Shown: positions 34,036 to 47,838 of the stretch, in pieces
Layout of the letters: each line of letters opens with the position of its first letter
Position numbering within the stretch: position 1 is the first letter of the stretch
Source: Rhizophagus irregularis
Lineage: Eukaryota; Glomeromycota; Glomeromycetes; Glomerales; Glomeraceae
NCBI RefSeq assembly: GCF_026210795.1
Contig: NC_089447.1
Location: 3,970,501 to 4,034,500 of the forward strand
Direction: 5' to 3'
DNA: 64,000 nucleotides
Made by a program: the position numbers and the translations under genes
Notes under the pieces: model-generated
The model's database searches: none
Told to the model about the DNA's origin: nothing
Seen by the model: the letters and a program-made list of their open reading frames with translations, nothing else

Positions 34036-34405
34036 AACTTGTGATATGTCGTACGAACTCATCATTGTCATAATGTCATCCATTGGTTTTTTGTCAATTA
34101 AAATTAATCTCATTAATAAATAATAATAAATAAATAGGTTTCATAATTAACTCTATTTGGGTTATTGGGATTATAAAAAAATGTCAATCACCATAATTAG
34201 TACTTGAATTACAAATGTAGTAATTTGCTCCTCGTAAAGGCGAAACGATTAGGCTTGCATTTTACTTGCATATAATTATTTACTTTTATTATTTAAAGAT
34301 AGGAAAATACTTTTTCAGGCACATTCTCAAAAAAAATAATAATAATAATAATAAATAAAATAAAATAAATAAAATACAAATTTATATTTTTTAATTTTTT
34401 ATACT
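34036..34405. other. Intergenic spacer
   Basis: AT-rich, with an AAT/AAAT microsatellite at about 34338..34376 just before the transporter gene. Confidence 0.5.
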
Positions 34406-36346
34406 ATGACGTCACACAATCCAGCTAATGAAGAAGAAGAAGAATTAACTACAAGAGAATTAAGAGCATGGTATATAACTTTTGCAGGGGTATTTATTTA
34501 TTTTTTTATTATTATTAATATATATAAAGAGAATTAAATACCAATTAATTACTGAATGATTTATTAATAGACAGAGCCATACATTGTGGCAGTTTTATCG
34601 GGTATTGAGATTAAAATATTTACACACGATATATTTGAGAGGAAATTTGTATTAACCATAGGATTTCTTCATTTTTTTTTTGATATTAGTTTTTATTCCC
34701 GTAATATTGGAAACTTATTCAAGTCAAGCAGGATTCAAATTAGAAGATAGAAATGTTCCATGTGATATCGTAAGTCGTTCGTAAGCCGTATCATGGAATT
34801 AATTCACGCGTCTTCTGTTGCGACTATAATTCTCACTTTCTTTACATTTTAGACAATAGAAGATTATAAATGTGTAACAAAATTCGGAATGTGGTATGTT
34901 GATTCAACAAGTTACTCATTTTATATAATAGCAGTATCAGTTCTAGCACAATGTTTAGTATATATTGGATGCGGATCATTGGCGGATTTTGGGAATAATA
35001 GAAAAAAAATGTTGTTAGGATTTGCTTATGCTGGAGCTTTTTTTACCATAGGATATATTTTAGTTCTTAATCCAAACATGTATTGGTTAGCTGGATTACT
35101 AGCTATACTATCGTAAGTTATTCAACTAATTAATTTTTTTTTAATTAAATCATATTAATTAACTAATTAATTTTTTATTAGGAATGTTTGTTTTGGTGCA
35201 TCTTCAGTTTTCTTTTTAGCATGTATACCATCATATGCACATGTTCATCCAGATGTATTACAAGTTAAACGAGATGGTGGTACGGAAAAAGAAATTCATG
35301 ATATTGAAGAAAAAATATCAAATCAATTATCTGTCATGACATTATTTTGGGGTATTCCATCTGGTATATTTATTTTGGCAATTTGTTCTGTAATTACTAT
35401 ATTCATGGAAGATAAAATGTTAAGCTTAAAAATTGGATGTGTAATATCTGGAATTTGGTGTATAGCACTTTTAACCTTTCCAGTTTTATGGATGAAAAAC
35501 CGATCAGGTTTCCCTTTACCAAAGTAAGTTTATTTATGGCCAAAGTTTTCAAAATTACACTCTTGGAGAATTAACCCATACCCCTCTAAATTTATTAGAA
35601 ATCAAAGTTATTTTACATTATCTTTTAAAAGAGTTGGAAGAACTATAAAATCAGCAAGAGAATTAATAGAAATAGTGAAATATTTAATTGCTTGGTTTAT
35701 ATTATCAGATGGATTTGGTACTGTTAGAACTGTGGGAACTATATTTGCCAAGAAAGTTCTAAAACTTTCTCAAATTGAATTATTATTGGTATCAATAACT
35801 GTACCATTATCTGCTGTTTTTGGTGCTTACGGTTTTTTAAGGATACAAAGATACTTTAATTTGAGTACAAAAAAGATGGTAATAATAACAACTTCATTAC
35901 TTTGTTTAGCACCAGCTTATGCATTATGTGGATTTATTGCTCCATTTGGTTTTAAACATCCATGGGAAATTTGGTTATTTGCTGTTTATTATGGTGGATT
36001 ACTTGGTGCTACACAAAGTTTTTGTACAGTATTATTTAGTAGTTTGATACCTAAAGGTCATGAGAATGAATTTTTTAGTTTAAATCAAATTACTGATAAA
36101 GGTTCAAGTTGGTTAGGTCCTCTAATAACTGGTATTATTAGTGATGTAACTCATGATCTTAGAAATTCTTTTTGGTATTTGTTTTTTTCAATTTTAATTC
36201 CTGTTTTAATTATATTAACTGTAAATGTAGATAAAGGTAGAAAAGATGCTGAGTTATTTGCTGAAAATGAAAAAATTTTGTTAGAAAATCAAATTAATAA
36301 TCAAGATTATAATGAAAATGAAGAAGAGAAAGAGAAGATTGTATAG
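34406..36346 (+). CDS. Atg22-like vacuolar effluxer (MFS fold)
   Basis: Six exons (34406..34489, 34571..34601, 34690..34769, 34853..35112, 35182..35523, 35599..36346) join in phase to 514 residues. An acidic N-terminal tail (EEEEE) is followed by the family-typical LRAWYITFAGTEPYIVAVLS, then VFIPVILETYSSQAG, and about 10-12 hydrophobic helices. YCGSLADFGNNRKK-like text (GSLADFGNNRKK) matches the MFS loop between helices 2 and 3. The C-terminus is polar and acidic. Atg22 exports amino acids from the vacuole after autophagy; applying this here is family inference, as other paralogous transporters share the fold. Gene intact. Confidence 0.82.
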
Positions 36347-36864
36347 ATAATAATAATATTATTAATTCTGATATATTTTCATTAATAAAAAAAATCAATT
36401 CTTACTTTAAATGTTTAAGCGAGATTACTTACCCAACTGAAATTCATAATTTCATAATTGACTCGTATCTTTTTTCTGATTATCTTCATCCAATCATGAT
36501 TAGATTTTATTATCCGTGTCAATAAGGAAATAACGAATTTATGTTTTATGTTAAATTTTTAAAATTTTTAAGGATTTCATTAAGTAATAATGACGTCGAG
36601 AACATTTAATCGTAACTACGCCCGTTGATCACCGTATGCATATAATGCGCATAACTTCCCATGACAGGTTTTACCGCAGTAATTAAATTTAGTCTCATTT
36701 TCCAAATATGATCGTCAAGGACGTACAGTAAGTAGTAACTATGACGTTATGGTAAACCCAACTATTTACCGAATAAGCTAGTGCCATTTTAACAAAAAGC
36801 TATAAATTTATAACCTTTGAAAAAATCAAAAAAAAAAAAAAAAAATTTTTTTTTTAAACTAAAA
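36347..36864. other. Intergenic; promoter side of the DDHD gene
   Basis: AT-rich with a long A/T tract at 36829..36855. A TATA element is annotated separately. No other feature. Confidence 0.5.
36801..36807 (+). promoter_or_regulatory. TATA box of the DDHD gene
   Basis: TATAAAT, 64 bp upstream of the ATG at 36865. Based on motif and position only. Confidence 0.4.
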
Positions 36865-39800
36865 ATGTCTTCGCAACAGAATTATCCTGAAATAATTGCA
36901 CATTGGTATTGTGTTACGTTACATATTAATTAACGATTTTAAATTAGATTTTTTTTTTACTTAATTCATTGTTTTATGTAGGTTTCATGCCATTGATGTA
37001 TCCTTAAAAGATCCAAACAAAAAATCTCCAAAATCTCAAGCTTCAAGATCTCAAACATCATCTTCTTCTACAACTACGTCATCATCCAGCTCTTTAACTA
37101 GCTTAACCAATATAACTTTATCCAATTCTCATAATAAGACTTACTCCTCTAAACAACCAACTAATTGGAAACCCTTTTCTAAACGTGACTCTAATGCTCT
37201 TGAAGCTGCCTTTAAATCTGGAGACGATACAAAAGTTTTATGTAATGAAGATTATCTATTTGAAGTGGATATACCTAATCGTGAAATTTGTCCCGTATAT
37301 TGGTCAGGCGCGACGTATGAAGTTATACGTGCAACATGGTTTTATCAAAGTGACGGAAAATTTCTCCCATGTAATGAAAACCTATCTTCTCAAATAGAAG
37401 CGGGATACAAGTAAGTAATTACATTAATTGAGATTGAAACCTGAGTCCACGTCTCGACTTCTCTATTTCTTACGGTTTAGACTGCGTCTCATATATATTT
37501 CTTTCATCGCTTATTTATTAATATATGTTATAGGAAACATGATGTTTGGATTCCACCGCCTGAAACAGAATCAACGGAACAGACTGAACATGTTCAAGAA
37601 AAGTTGTTTGGAAAATATCTTTCTCAATACGTTGTTTATACAAATCCTGCGACTGCTTGGTTGTTAAGGTAAGCATTTATTTTGTTTGTTAAAATAATAA
37701 TGATTTTATTTAATTTACTTTTTTATATAGTGATGATATGACTGGTAAATTAACCAAAACTGTTTTCGCCAAACTTACTAATGGAGTTCATTTGGGAGGA
37801 ACTAAACTCATTCGAGGTTATAACGAAGTTAAAAAACTTACTTCAAAAAAATCTACTGATGAAGAAATAAAATACAAGAATGAATTTGATAATCTTTACT
37901 CTAGTCAAAGAGGTGCTCCAAATTCTGAAGCTAATCTGAGAGATGTCAAAGAAATTATTGAAAGTGAAGATTATGATGATGATAGCGAAGGTGAAGAAAG
38001 AGTCGTTGATCACTTAATTTTGGTTATTCATGGGTTAGTAAATTATATAATTGTATATATATGCGATATTTTTTTTTTTGGTAAATTTTAATTAATTAAT
38101 TCAAATTTATTTAGTATTGGCCAAAAGCTAAGCGAGAGGATGGAATATATAAATTTTGTTCATGGTATAATATTATATAATACCTTTTTAGTATTTAATA
38201 TCATCAAAGACCATAACATTTTTCTTTAATATATAGATGTTAATACGCTAAGGAAGACTATAAAAACCACGTATTCTATGTCCCATAGTTCCGAAACTCT
38301 TAATAAGAACGTGAAAAATAAATCAGATTCTAGCCTGGATCGTCGTGGTTCTAATACTTCAGATAAAACCGAAAGAAACGTCCATAACTCTCGTAAATTT
38401 GGAAGCGGTATACAAGTTTTACCTATTCAATGGAGACAAGAAATCAAGGTAAATAATATTTAATTTTTTTATTATTTGATACTATGTAAAAGATGATATT
38501 AAATTTTCTTTTTTCATTATTAAAAATAAGTTTGGAATGGCATCTGAAGATGAGAATGTTCAAAGAGATTTGGGCATGCCGGAAGTTGAAGAAGGTCAAA
38601 CCACTTTAGATGAAATTACTTTGGAGGGTGTACCAACTTTAAGAATGTTGATTTCAGATGTGCTAATGGATGGTAATAAGTGTTTTTTCTTCTCTCTTTA
38701 AATATAAATTAAAAATTTTTAACTTTTTTTTTTTTTTTAGTTTTATTATACATGACACCAAGATATAGGGAAATGATGATAAATACTGTTACAAAAGAAA
38801 TGAATAGAGTTTACAAGTTATTTATTGAAAAGAATCCTAAATTTATTGAGAATAGAGGAAAGGTTTCTTTATATGGACATTCACTTGGTTCTGTATTGGC
38901 ATTTGATGTTTTATGTCATCAACCTCCAATCATCCCTTCAGCTCCATCTGGTATTTTTGAGGAAAAAGGGTCAGCTGATATGGATAAACTTCATCAACAT
39001 ACTGTAAAACTAGACTTTGAAGTTACGAATTTTTTTGCAGCTGGATCGCCAGTAGGATTGTTTTTATTATTGAAAGGTCTTAAAGTAGCCTCTAGAAAAG
39101 ATCGAATTAACCATCAAATGAAACAAAATTTTAGTCAGACATTAGCAGGCGCAGCGATGGAAATGGGAATTAGCATGGATTTACCTTTAAATAATTCTAT
39201 TCCGTTATGTTACCCGGCTGTTAAAAATCTATATAACATTTTTCATAATGCAGGTATGTAACGAATAGTTGATTGTCATTTATAAAAATATACTATATAA
39301 TTAATTTCGTATGGTTTCTTTTAGATCCAATTGCTTATAGATTGGGTAAGAAAAAATTTTGTGTTTTTTTTTCTTAAAAAAAGATTTAATCGTAATAAGG
39401 TTGTTTTTTTAGAGCCGCTCATTGCCAGACAATATGGTAGTAGTTTAAAACCTGCTCTCATTCCATATCATAAAGGGGGATTAAAAGGAATGCATCTTGG
39501 TTTTCAAGAATTTGGAAATGAGATTGCAAGCAAAGCTACTAATATCCTTTCATCAGTTAAAACTTCCTTGATGTTTACAAAGGGATTCCAATCTATAATA
39601 CCACAAAGTAATAGTAATATTAATAATTCATTACTTAAAAGGTCAACTTCAATGCCTAATAATACATCAGGAGAAAATAACGAAAATAATAGCGGATCAG
39701 CATTAACAAATTACCCTCCAACAAATTATTCTTCGCCTGGTTTATTAGAAAAATCGGACAAATCCGAGAATATTGAGGATCCTAATGGAGCTGTTAGAAT

Positions 39801-40045
39801 TAAAAGTTTAAATTCATCTGGGAGAGTTGATTGGGTTTTACAGGTCTGTATAATTTGAACAATACAATTATTTTAATATTTTATTTTTTAAAGGAAAATT
39901 AACTTAAAATTATTTGTTTTTTCTTATTTAGGAAGGAATATTGGATGTTAGTTATATTAATGCTATTACAGTACATTTAAGTTATTGGTCTGATTGTGAT
40001 GCTGTAAACTTTATTGTGAAAGAAATTTATAAAGATTATGATTAA
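36865..40045 (+). CDS. DDHD-domain phospholipase (PA-PLA1 family)
   Basis: Eleven exons: 36865..36905, 36982..37410, 37534..37668, 37731..38033, 38115..38164, 38237..38448, 38531..38672, 38741..39253, 39325..39345, 39413..39843, 39932..40045. All phases agree: 796 residues, no break. N-terminal WWE-like region (HWFHAIDVS, PVYWSGATYEVIRATWFY), then an oxyanion-type turn VIHGIGQ split across exons 4/5, the lipase serine motif GHSLG in exon 8, and the DDHD domain: FFAAGSPVGLFLLLKG, DPIAYRLEPL across exons 8-10, and VDWVLQEGILD and HLSYWSDCD near the end. A Ser/Asn-rich insert splits the domain. The family hydrolyses phosphatidic acid and related lipids at ER/Golgi membranes. No membrane segment or signal peptide. 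Exon 9 is a 21-nt microexon. Confidence 0.93.
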
Positions 40046-42039
40046 ATTAGAAAAAAAAGTAATATTTAAGTTTTAAATAGAAAAAAGAGACATTATGTAA
40101 CATTACAGCGAAAATAATTATAATATATTAAATTAATTAATAAATTAAAAATTTACATGTATTACTTCTAAATTTTGAATCGGGTTTATCGAGCTGAATG
40201 ATCGCAAATTCGTGATTTGGTATTTTCTACGCAACATGTAATATGACTTCAATAATTTCATTCATTTTTAGATCCCCTTCTTAAAAAAGTAAAATAACCT
40301 TGTTAATTTCCAGCTAATTGGTTTATAAAATTCTGAATACATTTATGGTTACGTTAATCTTTTTTTTTTTGGATAATTAAATTAATAAGTAAAATTATTA
40401 CAAATTCTTTGGAAGGCAATGTCAATAGAGGGGGATGCTGTAAGGACCTGGAAATATTATAGCAATAAACTTGTTGTATAACGGGATTTAAACACGCCAT
40501 TTGTATGTGTATCAATCGAACCAAAAGATGTTCTAATCACATGTCTTCCCAAAATATTTTAAACATCTTTCCTAATAAGTAGTTATTTTATATTATTCTG
40601 AACGTTTATACTATTGGTCGATTCTATCGTACAACCATTAGCTAGTCTTTTTCGCGTAAGTTTCGCTAAACTACTATCCATAAGTTGAAATAACCATTTT
40701 GAATTACTCAAAAATTTCTGCTATTAAGTTATCGTATTCTTCCGATTCTAAGCATCACACGATTTTAATCACCTGACTTTCAAAAAGGATATAATATAAA
40801 TATTAAAAAGACTTCCGAATTTAGCACCATCCAGAATTTTAATGTAATTTTTTATAAAAAAAAAAGTGTTCTTAAGATACGGTATTTGAAATTAGATTTT
40901 ACTGACTGATTCGCGGATGCTATAATAAATACTATAGTACAATAAATTTGCCCAAACCTGAAATCATTACATATTTGATTTCAATTTATTAATAAGTATT
41001 TAAAAAAAAAAATAAATGTTTTGGAAAATATTACCAAAGAAAATTTTCATGAACTAAAATCATAAACATTTGAATCAGAATTAAAAGATTTAGAATCTTA
41101 TTTTTTACTAGTTGGAAAAAGGAAAATCGGATATTTTTCTAGGGTACGCAATATTTGATTGGGCGAGTACATAATTTTCGTGCTAATAAAATAAAAATAT
41201 CCAAAGTAGTCAAATTAAAGTTTTACATTTTAATATATAAATATATCACAAATTCACAAGTATCAATCAATGCGTTGCATTTTTTTTTGCGTTAGATACG
41301 AATGTATTTTACTTTTAGCGAAACAAAATAGATTATTTATATTTTAAATTATATTTATCATTTTTTTTTCTTTTCATAGTTTTATTATATTCAACCATTT
41401 GACGTTACCGCCAAAACAGTATTATTTAAAATAATCATATTCTTTTTTTAGTCCCTTTACTCATTTTATTTTTAGGGATGTTAAGTAGTTCGGAAGTGAT
41501 TTGAACAATTTTTGAAATTATTAAATACAGATGAGTCGAATTACTTTACTCCAATAAGTAACTTTACCTAAAAAATTGATAGAAAAAATGATCTCTAAAA
41601 TGTGCAATTGCTTTGAACTATTTTAGAACCGAACCGGTTTCGAACCCGGTTCCTAACAACTAAAAATATTGATTTTTCATTTAGCTTCATTAATTAAACT
41701 TGACTAAAAGATTATTATAATTTATACGAGATTTACCTAATATTATAATAAGAGAAAATGATACTCAAACCAAGCAATTTTCAATAAACCACTTCCGAGC
41801 TACTTAAGCTCTTGAAAAGTTTTTGATTTTTTTAAATTACATAAAGGCATTGTTAAAATTGCACGGGAACAAAAGAACAAGTCAGGTTTTAAATTATGTT
41901 ATAACAAATCTAACCAATAAGAGATATTTTGTAATCCGGAGAAATTTGAGATTTATTTACAATACATATCAGATATTGAGTATTGATTTTTATTTGGCTA
42001 AGTAATAGGGGTTTAATACATTATCGATAATTTATAATT
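40046..42039. other. Convergent intergenic region
   Basis: Lies between the 3' ends of the DDHD and P450 genes. AT-rich. GAACCGAACCGG and CGAACCCGGTTC near 41626-41655 form a small GC island but no tRNA fold. A 60-codon frame at 41823..42005 is not supported. Confidence 0.5.
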
Positions 42040-44245
42040 TTATTTTCTTTCGGTAAATACAAGTTTTAGATCAACAGGCCTTAATAAAAATTGAGAATCT
42101 AATAACAATTTTTCTTCATTAATACTATTTTTAGGAAGAGTCCAATTATACTTTAGCACTAAATAAAAATATAAATTAGTAATTTATTAATTTCTTTTAA
42201 TAAATCAACCATATAATAAAACGTAAATACTAACACATCATTGAGAGAATAACTCTTTGTTCCATTATAGAAAAATTTTGTCCAATACTGTAAAAAAAGG
42301 AATAAGAAAAAGGATTAATTTAAAAATAACATATTAAATAATTAAATAATTTCAATAGTCACATACCAATTTCTTGGACCAGCAGAAAAAGGAATCCAGG
42401 AGAATGGATGTCTTTTTTCGTTATTTAAAAATCTTTCAGGATTATATTGTTTGGGATTTTCCCAATACCTTGTGTCATAATGAACTTGCCAAATATTTAC
42501 TGAGCATAAAACATTTTTTGGCACAATATAAGGGCCAATTTTAATTGGTTTTTGTAATGATCTAAGACTTACTACTGGCGCTGGTGGATATACTCGTAAA
42601 GACTCTTTAATAATTGCGTTAATATATTTCATTTCCTAAATGTATAATAGATTTTAGTTAAAGATTTTTAAATTATGAAAAGTAAAATGTATTTAAATGG
42701 CTATTACTTTTAATTGTACTGAAGATGGGATGACTGGTTCATCACCAAGAATCCTTATCACTTCTGCTCGTGCTTTCTCTTGCATTTCCTATTTACAAAA
42801 AAGATTCTTTTAGTTTAAGTCTGGTAATTGAGCCTTATAATGCGGACCAAAAACCAGCCATAATTTTATATAATTATTGGTGAACTAATTACCGGGTATT
42901 TTGCAAGATAATAAAGTGAAGTACTTAATGACATTGAGGTAGCTAATTGAATTAAAAAAAAAATTATTAGTTATGCTTATTGACACAAGAACCAATTATA
43001 TAAGAATTGATTTAAACTTACTATCATGTCCTGCAACAAAAAAAGTCACCATCTCATCTCTTAATTGTTTTGTGTCAGCATGAATTCCTTCTTGTTCACT
43101 GGATTTTAACATACTGGTTAACAAATCAACACGATCATTATCAGAAATTTCCTTATTGTTAATTTGATTTCTCTTTGCTTCTATAATATCAAAGATGAAT
43201 CCATCAAATTCTTTAATAGTTTGGCGAAACTTTCTATTATGTTCTGTCGGTAATTTATTAATCCATGGAAATACAATATTATAAACAGATTCAACGGTTG
43301 AAATAAGATATTTATAAACGTTTATAATATGAGGAGTTTCCCCAGACTCTAAACACTAAATCAAAAGTTATTTTATTAGAAAATGTCTGTAATAAATAAA
43401 TGTTAGTCAAAAAAAAAACCCCCGATAATAAATTTTTATATTTACACCAAATCTATATCCAAAAGCCAATTTTCCCAATACTTCAATTGTGGTACGTTGC
43501 ATAACTTCGAATATATCAATTGGTCGGTTCAAATTTTGTTGTATGAAAGAAAAAAGATCCATTACAGTTTCACCCACAATTTCTGGAGATAAAGCGTTGT
43601 TGAATGCAGGGGTTGCTAATTTTCTATAAGTTCTCCATTTCTTGTAAAATTGTGAAATTGTTTTAATTTTAGAAATTACGCGTAATATTCCTACTGCAAA
43701 AAAATAATAATAAAATATTATATTTTGTACATACGTCACCATTAGAAAATACTAATCCATTTCCAAAAAAGTCATAAAGAATATTTCCGGGTCCATATTC
43801 GAATTTTAGTGCAATATCCTCTATAAAATAATTTTATAAATTAAACATCAAACAAATAAGTATATATATACATATACATAATATTTTACCTGATTCCATT
43901 AATAAATCTTTAACATGTTCAGGACTTGAAATATTTACATTCATAGCCGGACCAATTCTACTCTAAAAAGATTAAAGTTTTTGGAATAATAAATATTTGT
44001 AATAAATTTCAAAGAATAATTGGAATACGCATAATATGACTTACTAAATAAATATCACGGCCTTTTGAAGATTCGTGAAGCACATCTTGAATTTCATCAT
44101 GAGGTTTTTGTCTTAATAATGCCCATATTAAGGGGAATGCAGAAATGTATGGCATATTTTCGATTTCTTTTGGTATTTTATTATATTTCCGAACATGATA
44201 AATGACGATAACGAAAATGGTGGCGAAAAATAACAATGTGATCAT
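42040..44245 (-). CDS. Cytochrome P450 monooxygenase
   Basis: Minus strand, ten exons: 44245..44045, 43962..43890, 43820..43735, 43640..43446, 43355..43022, 42942..42893, 42788..42708, 42635..42367, 42287..42235, 42158..42040. They join in phase to 486 residues, normal for the family. N-terminal membrane anchor (MITLLFFATIFVIVIYHV); WRTYRKLATPAF (C-helix); I-helix FFVAGHDTTS, split at the Thr; K-helix KESLR; PERF; heme loop FSAGPRNCIG with the Cys codon split by an intron. All key residues are present, so it is probably active: a haem-thiolate oxygenase on the ER membrane. Substrate unknown. Subfamily cannot be told from sequence reading alone. Confidence 0.93.
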
Positions 44246-46078
44246 TTTAAAAAAAAATCAAGAAAATAATTTGTATTTAAAATGATTTGTTATTTATTAT
44301 GATTTGTATTTAAAGTAAAAACTCTAAATCATCGGTCCAGATAATTACCGATCTTACATAAGTGGCACGGTTAAATTACGTAACACGAGATACCCCTTGT
44401 CGGCTTTACCTTAAGCCAACGCATCAACTTAGGGGTTATCCTATCATTGCAAAATAAAAAAAAATACACACCTTGTTGTTTAAGGAAATCTAAGGAAATC
44501 CTTTTCTTTTATTAATTATTGAATATTACTATTACTAATCTTGTTAATTAATAAAGTTGGTGAGCGTCATATAATATAAATATTTTTACAAAAACTACCT
44601 GAATACTATAATTAGTTCAATATTTTTGGCAAAAAATATAATCGGGATTATATTTATCAATATCCGAATATTCGACATGTTCGAAGTGTAACGAAGGACT
44701 ATTTAATTCTACGCAAGGTCCGTCCTGTACGTGACGATGTACTGTACAACAATAAAATCTTAACCGGTTTCCATTTCTTAGTATAGTTAGATCGGTTTAA
44801 CACATCAATGATGGCGCTGATAAAGCTTCTTTAGAATATGTTTTGCATTTATGATCCTAATCTTATACAGAAATATTTTTTATTACATAGCGATAGAAAA
44901 GACTTACAATAAAAACATAAAAAACTTTAAAATACTCCGCCTGTTATTTACTAAGCGTAAAAAGCATGGCCTAACTAAACTACTCAATAAAGGCTAGCAA
45001 ATAACAATTATCTAGAGAAAAAGATGAAAATAAAACGCACTGGGTAAAAAAGGTAGCTATCTACAATTAGTTACAAGATGAGCAGTAAAACTTGACTACA
45101 CTTAAGGTTTGGAATATTAATGTTTATATCTGCTTTGTATCACCCTAATGAATGATGCTGTATCTATCCAACTAATCGATTTATGAAGTTCAATAGATTT
45201 GAACTTTGAAGCACATTGCTGATCCATATACCAACTTTTGCAATACTAAAATTTCCTCTAAAACTTTCTCATTGGTTGTGGCCATTCTGATCGCGTAGTC
45301 CCCTTACGCTTCTTCTCATCATTAACAGAAGACTCCTGGACGATATAATCATATAATATTAGTTAGAAATCATATAACTTTGTAATATTATAGATTCCAG
45401 ATATGAGATGGTTGATGAGTTGTTCTTTTGCTCTTTTTTTTTTAGCTTAGAACTGTGATATAAATGAGTTAATGTTGATTGGTTCTCATCATTGCACAAG
45501 AATCTTCTCTACGGTAAGACTTAGCTCTGGACTTAACAAAATTTCTTTCTAGTTACATTACTATAAATGTGGTGCACCATAATAGTAATCGTTGGCATTC
45601 CACATTGTCTTAAAAATTGCAAACATTCAGAAAACACATCGAAACGTAAAAAAATTCAAATTTCACAAAAAATGAGAAAATGTAAATACCATTTCAAAAT
45701 GACGATTTGCACAATGACAAATCATTACAATGTATTAAATATAGCGTCAAATTTGTCATGATGAATCTTGATTGGTCAAATTTTATACTTGAAATGATAA
45801 ATTTGTAACAATGTGCAGGACCATAATTTTAATTGTTTTTTTAATTCAAATTTAAAAAGAAGGAAAAAAAAAACTAAGAATGGAAATATTTTTTTCATTG
45901 AGACATAAACAATAATTTTCATAATAAATGATATGCACGTTATTATTTGTATGATGTATACGTTAAGGAATATTCTGAATGTTACAAATGATTTTCTTTA
46001 AAAAAAGTGAATTTTTCACAGCGGTATATACTGTATATAGTATATATATATATATATTTTTTTATTATTATTATCAAA
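44246..46078. other. Intergenic, no gene seen
   Basis: P450 promoter side and upstream region of the F-box gene; a (TA)n run at about 46030..46059. Open frames here are short and featureless. Confidence 0.5.
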
Positions 46079-47838
46079 ATGGCTTATCAATTACATGCTG
46101 ATTGTCTTAATGAAATATTTGAATATTTAGAAGAAGATAAAATCACTTTATATTCATGTTTATTAGTTAATTACTTTTGGAGTGAAATTTCAGTTAGAAT
46201 TTTATGGAGGAATATTTGGAATTTTAAAAATTCTATTACTTATAAACATCAATTAAAAATTCTTGGTACCTTAATCGCTTGCCTTTCTAATATATCAAAA
46301 GACCTTTTAATTAAAAATGGTATTTTTATTTCAATTCCAATTTCAAAACCTCCATTTTTTAATTATCCATCATTTTGCAAAGTTCTTTCAATTCTTGAAC
46401 TTTATACATTAATTAATGATGTTCTTAAAAACTATCAAATTTCTTTTAATAATCAAAAATCCAATAATATTTCATTAAATTTAAAAGATAAAAATTATTT
46501 GGTAGCAAAAGAAATAATTAAAATATTTATAAATCAAAATTCTTCTTTAAAAAGATTAAATTATTGTTTAAATGATAATAATAATAATAATATTATAAAT
46601 ATACCTAAGGTTGCTTGTCTAAACCTCTTCAAAATTCTATGATTAGTTTTGTCAAAATTTTACTATAGATTTATTATAGTTTCGGCAGAGTTTTAGCAGT
46701 TTTGGCATTTATAATAAGTTTCGGCAGTTTCGCCTTTCTCCAAAGTTTTGCCAGTTTTTTAATATAACTTTAATATAGTTTTGGCAGAATTTTGCTTTTC
46801 GGCAAAATGCCATCTTGCCTAAACCCCTAGGTTTCGGCAAGCAACCTTAAATATACCAAATAATTTTATATCATTTAATAATATTCCTAAAGCAAAAAAT
46901 TGTTTAATGAATCTTTCAGAATTAAAATGTAATTCAAATCATACAGAACTTTTTAATCAATTAATTCCAATATGTCATAATATTCAATCACTAGATATAA
47001 TATTTAAATGTAATGTTTCAAAAGATCTGAAAGATTTAATTTCTTCACAAAATTGTTTGAAACATTTATCATTAATACAACCTTATTATAAATGTACAGA
47101 TGGGACTGATATTGTATATTTAATAACAAAACAATAACAAAATTATTTATACAAGGAAAAGATTGTAGATCAATATTGTTTATTTCAAAATTCAAAAATT
47201 TAAAACAACTTTAAAATTTATCTTTTGAATATAATGATTCTATTATTAAAGATTTTAATGAATTACAATACTATATTAAATTTACTCAATTACAAATTTT
47301 AAAATTTGATTATGCTTGTCCAAAAGTTGAATCTTTAATTACATTTTTAGAAATTAATGGAAATAATTTAAAAGAATTATATTTATATAAATGTAATAAT
47401 TTATTAAACTTATCTATAGCTATATTTTGTCCAAATTTAAAATCTTTATTTACTTTATTTATGAAAAATGAATTAGAAACATTAAAATTAATTCTTATTA
47501 ATTGTCAACAATTAGAAAGTATTAAAATTTGGTGTGGTAGTAATTATTTAAAAGAAAATGATATGTTGGAAATTATTGTTAAAAATTCTTCAAAAAATTT
47601 TCATGAATTAAATTTATATAATTATGTAAAATCTGATTTACTTTCAAAAGATTTAGAATCATTTTTCATTAGTTGGAAAGATCGTATACCATCAAAATCA
47701 ATTACTTTTATTGTTATTAAGGGTTTTGGTGGTAGTTTAGATACAAATAATGAGAATATGAAAATAATTGAAAAATATAAAAAATTTGGTATTATTAAAA
47801 AATTTTTAGTTGAAAAAAAAAAAATTTTCTGTAGATAA
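46079..47838 (+). pseudogene. F-box protein gene broken by a MITE
   Basis: ATG 46079 gives a typical fungal F-box: LHADCLNEIFEYLEEDKITL, then LLVNYFWSEISVRILWRNIW. A 244-bp MITE (46606..46849) interrupts INIP; removing it with one duplication copy restores the frame (NIPNNFISFNNIPKAKN). Further on, an 11-bp tandem duplication (AATAACAAAAC) near 47127 shifts the frame, and a stop follows KNLKQL at about 47213. The rest is open leucine-rich text to 47838 (LQILKFDYACPKVESL, CQQLESIKIW). F-box proteins bring substrates to SCF ubiquitin ligase; this copy would make at most a short N-terminal product. No introns. Confidence 0.85.
46606..46849. mobile_element. 244-bp hAT-type MITE in the F-box gene
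   Basis: Ends TAAGGTTGCTTG / CAAGCAACCTTA, flanked by AATATACC (46598..46605, 46850..46857). Nearly identical in sequence and equal in length to the copy at 58250..58493. Internal text is rich in GTTTCGGCAG motifs. Confidence 0.93.

Noticed and set aside
41620-41660. GC-rich GGTTTCGAACCCGG resembling a tRNA T-arm
   Set aside because: No matching acceptor, D or anticodon arms at the right spacing.
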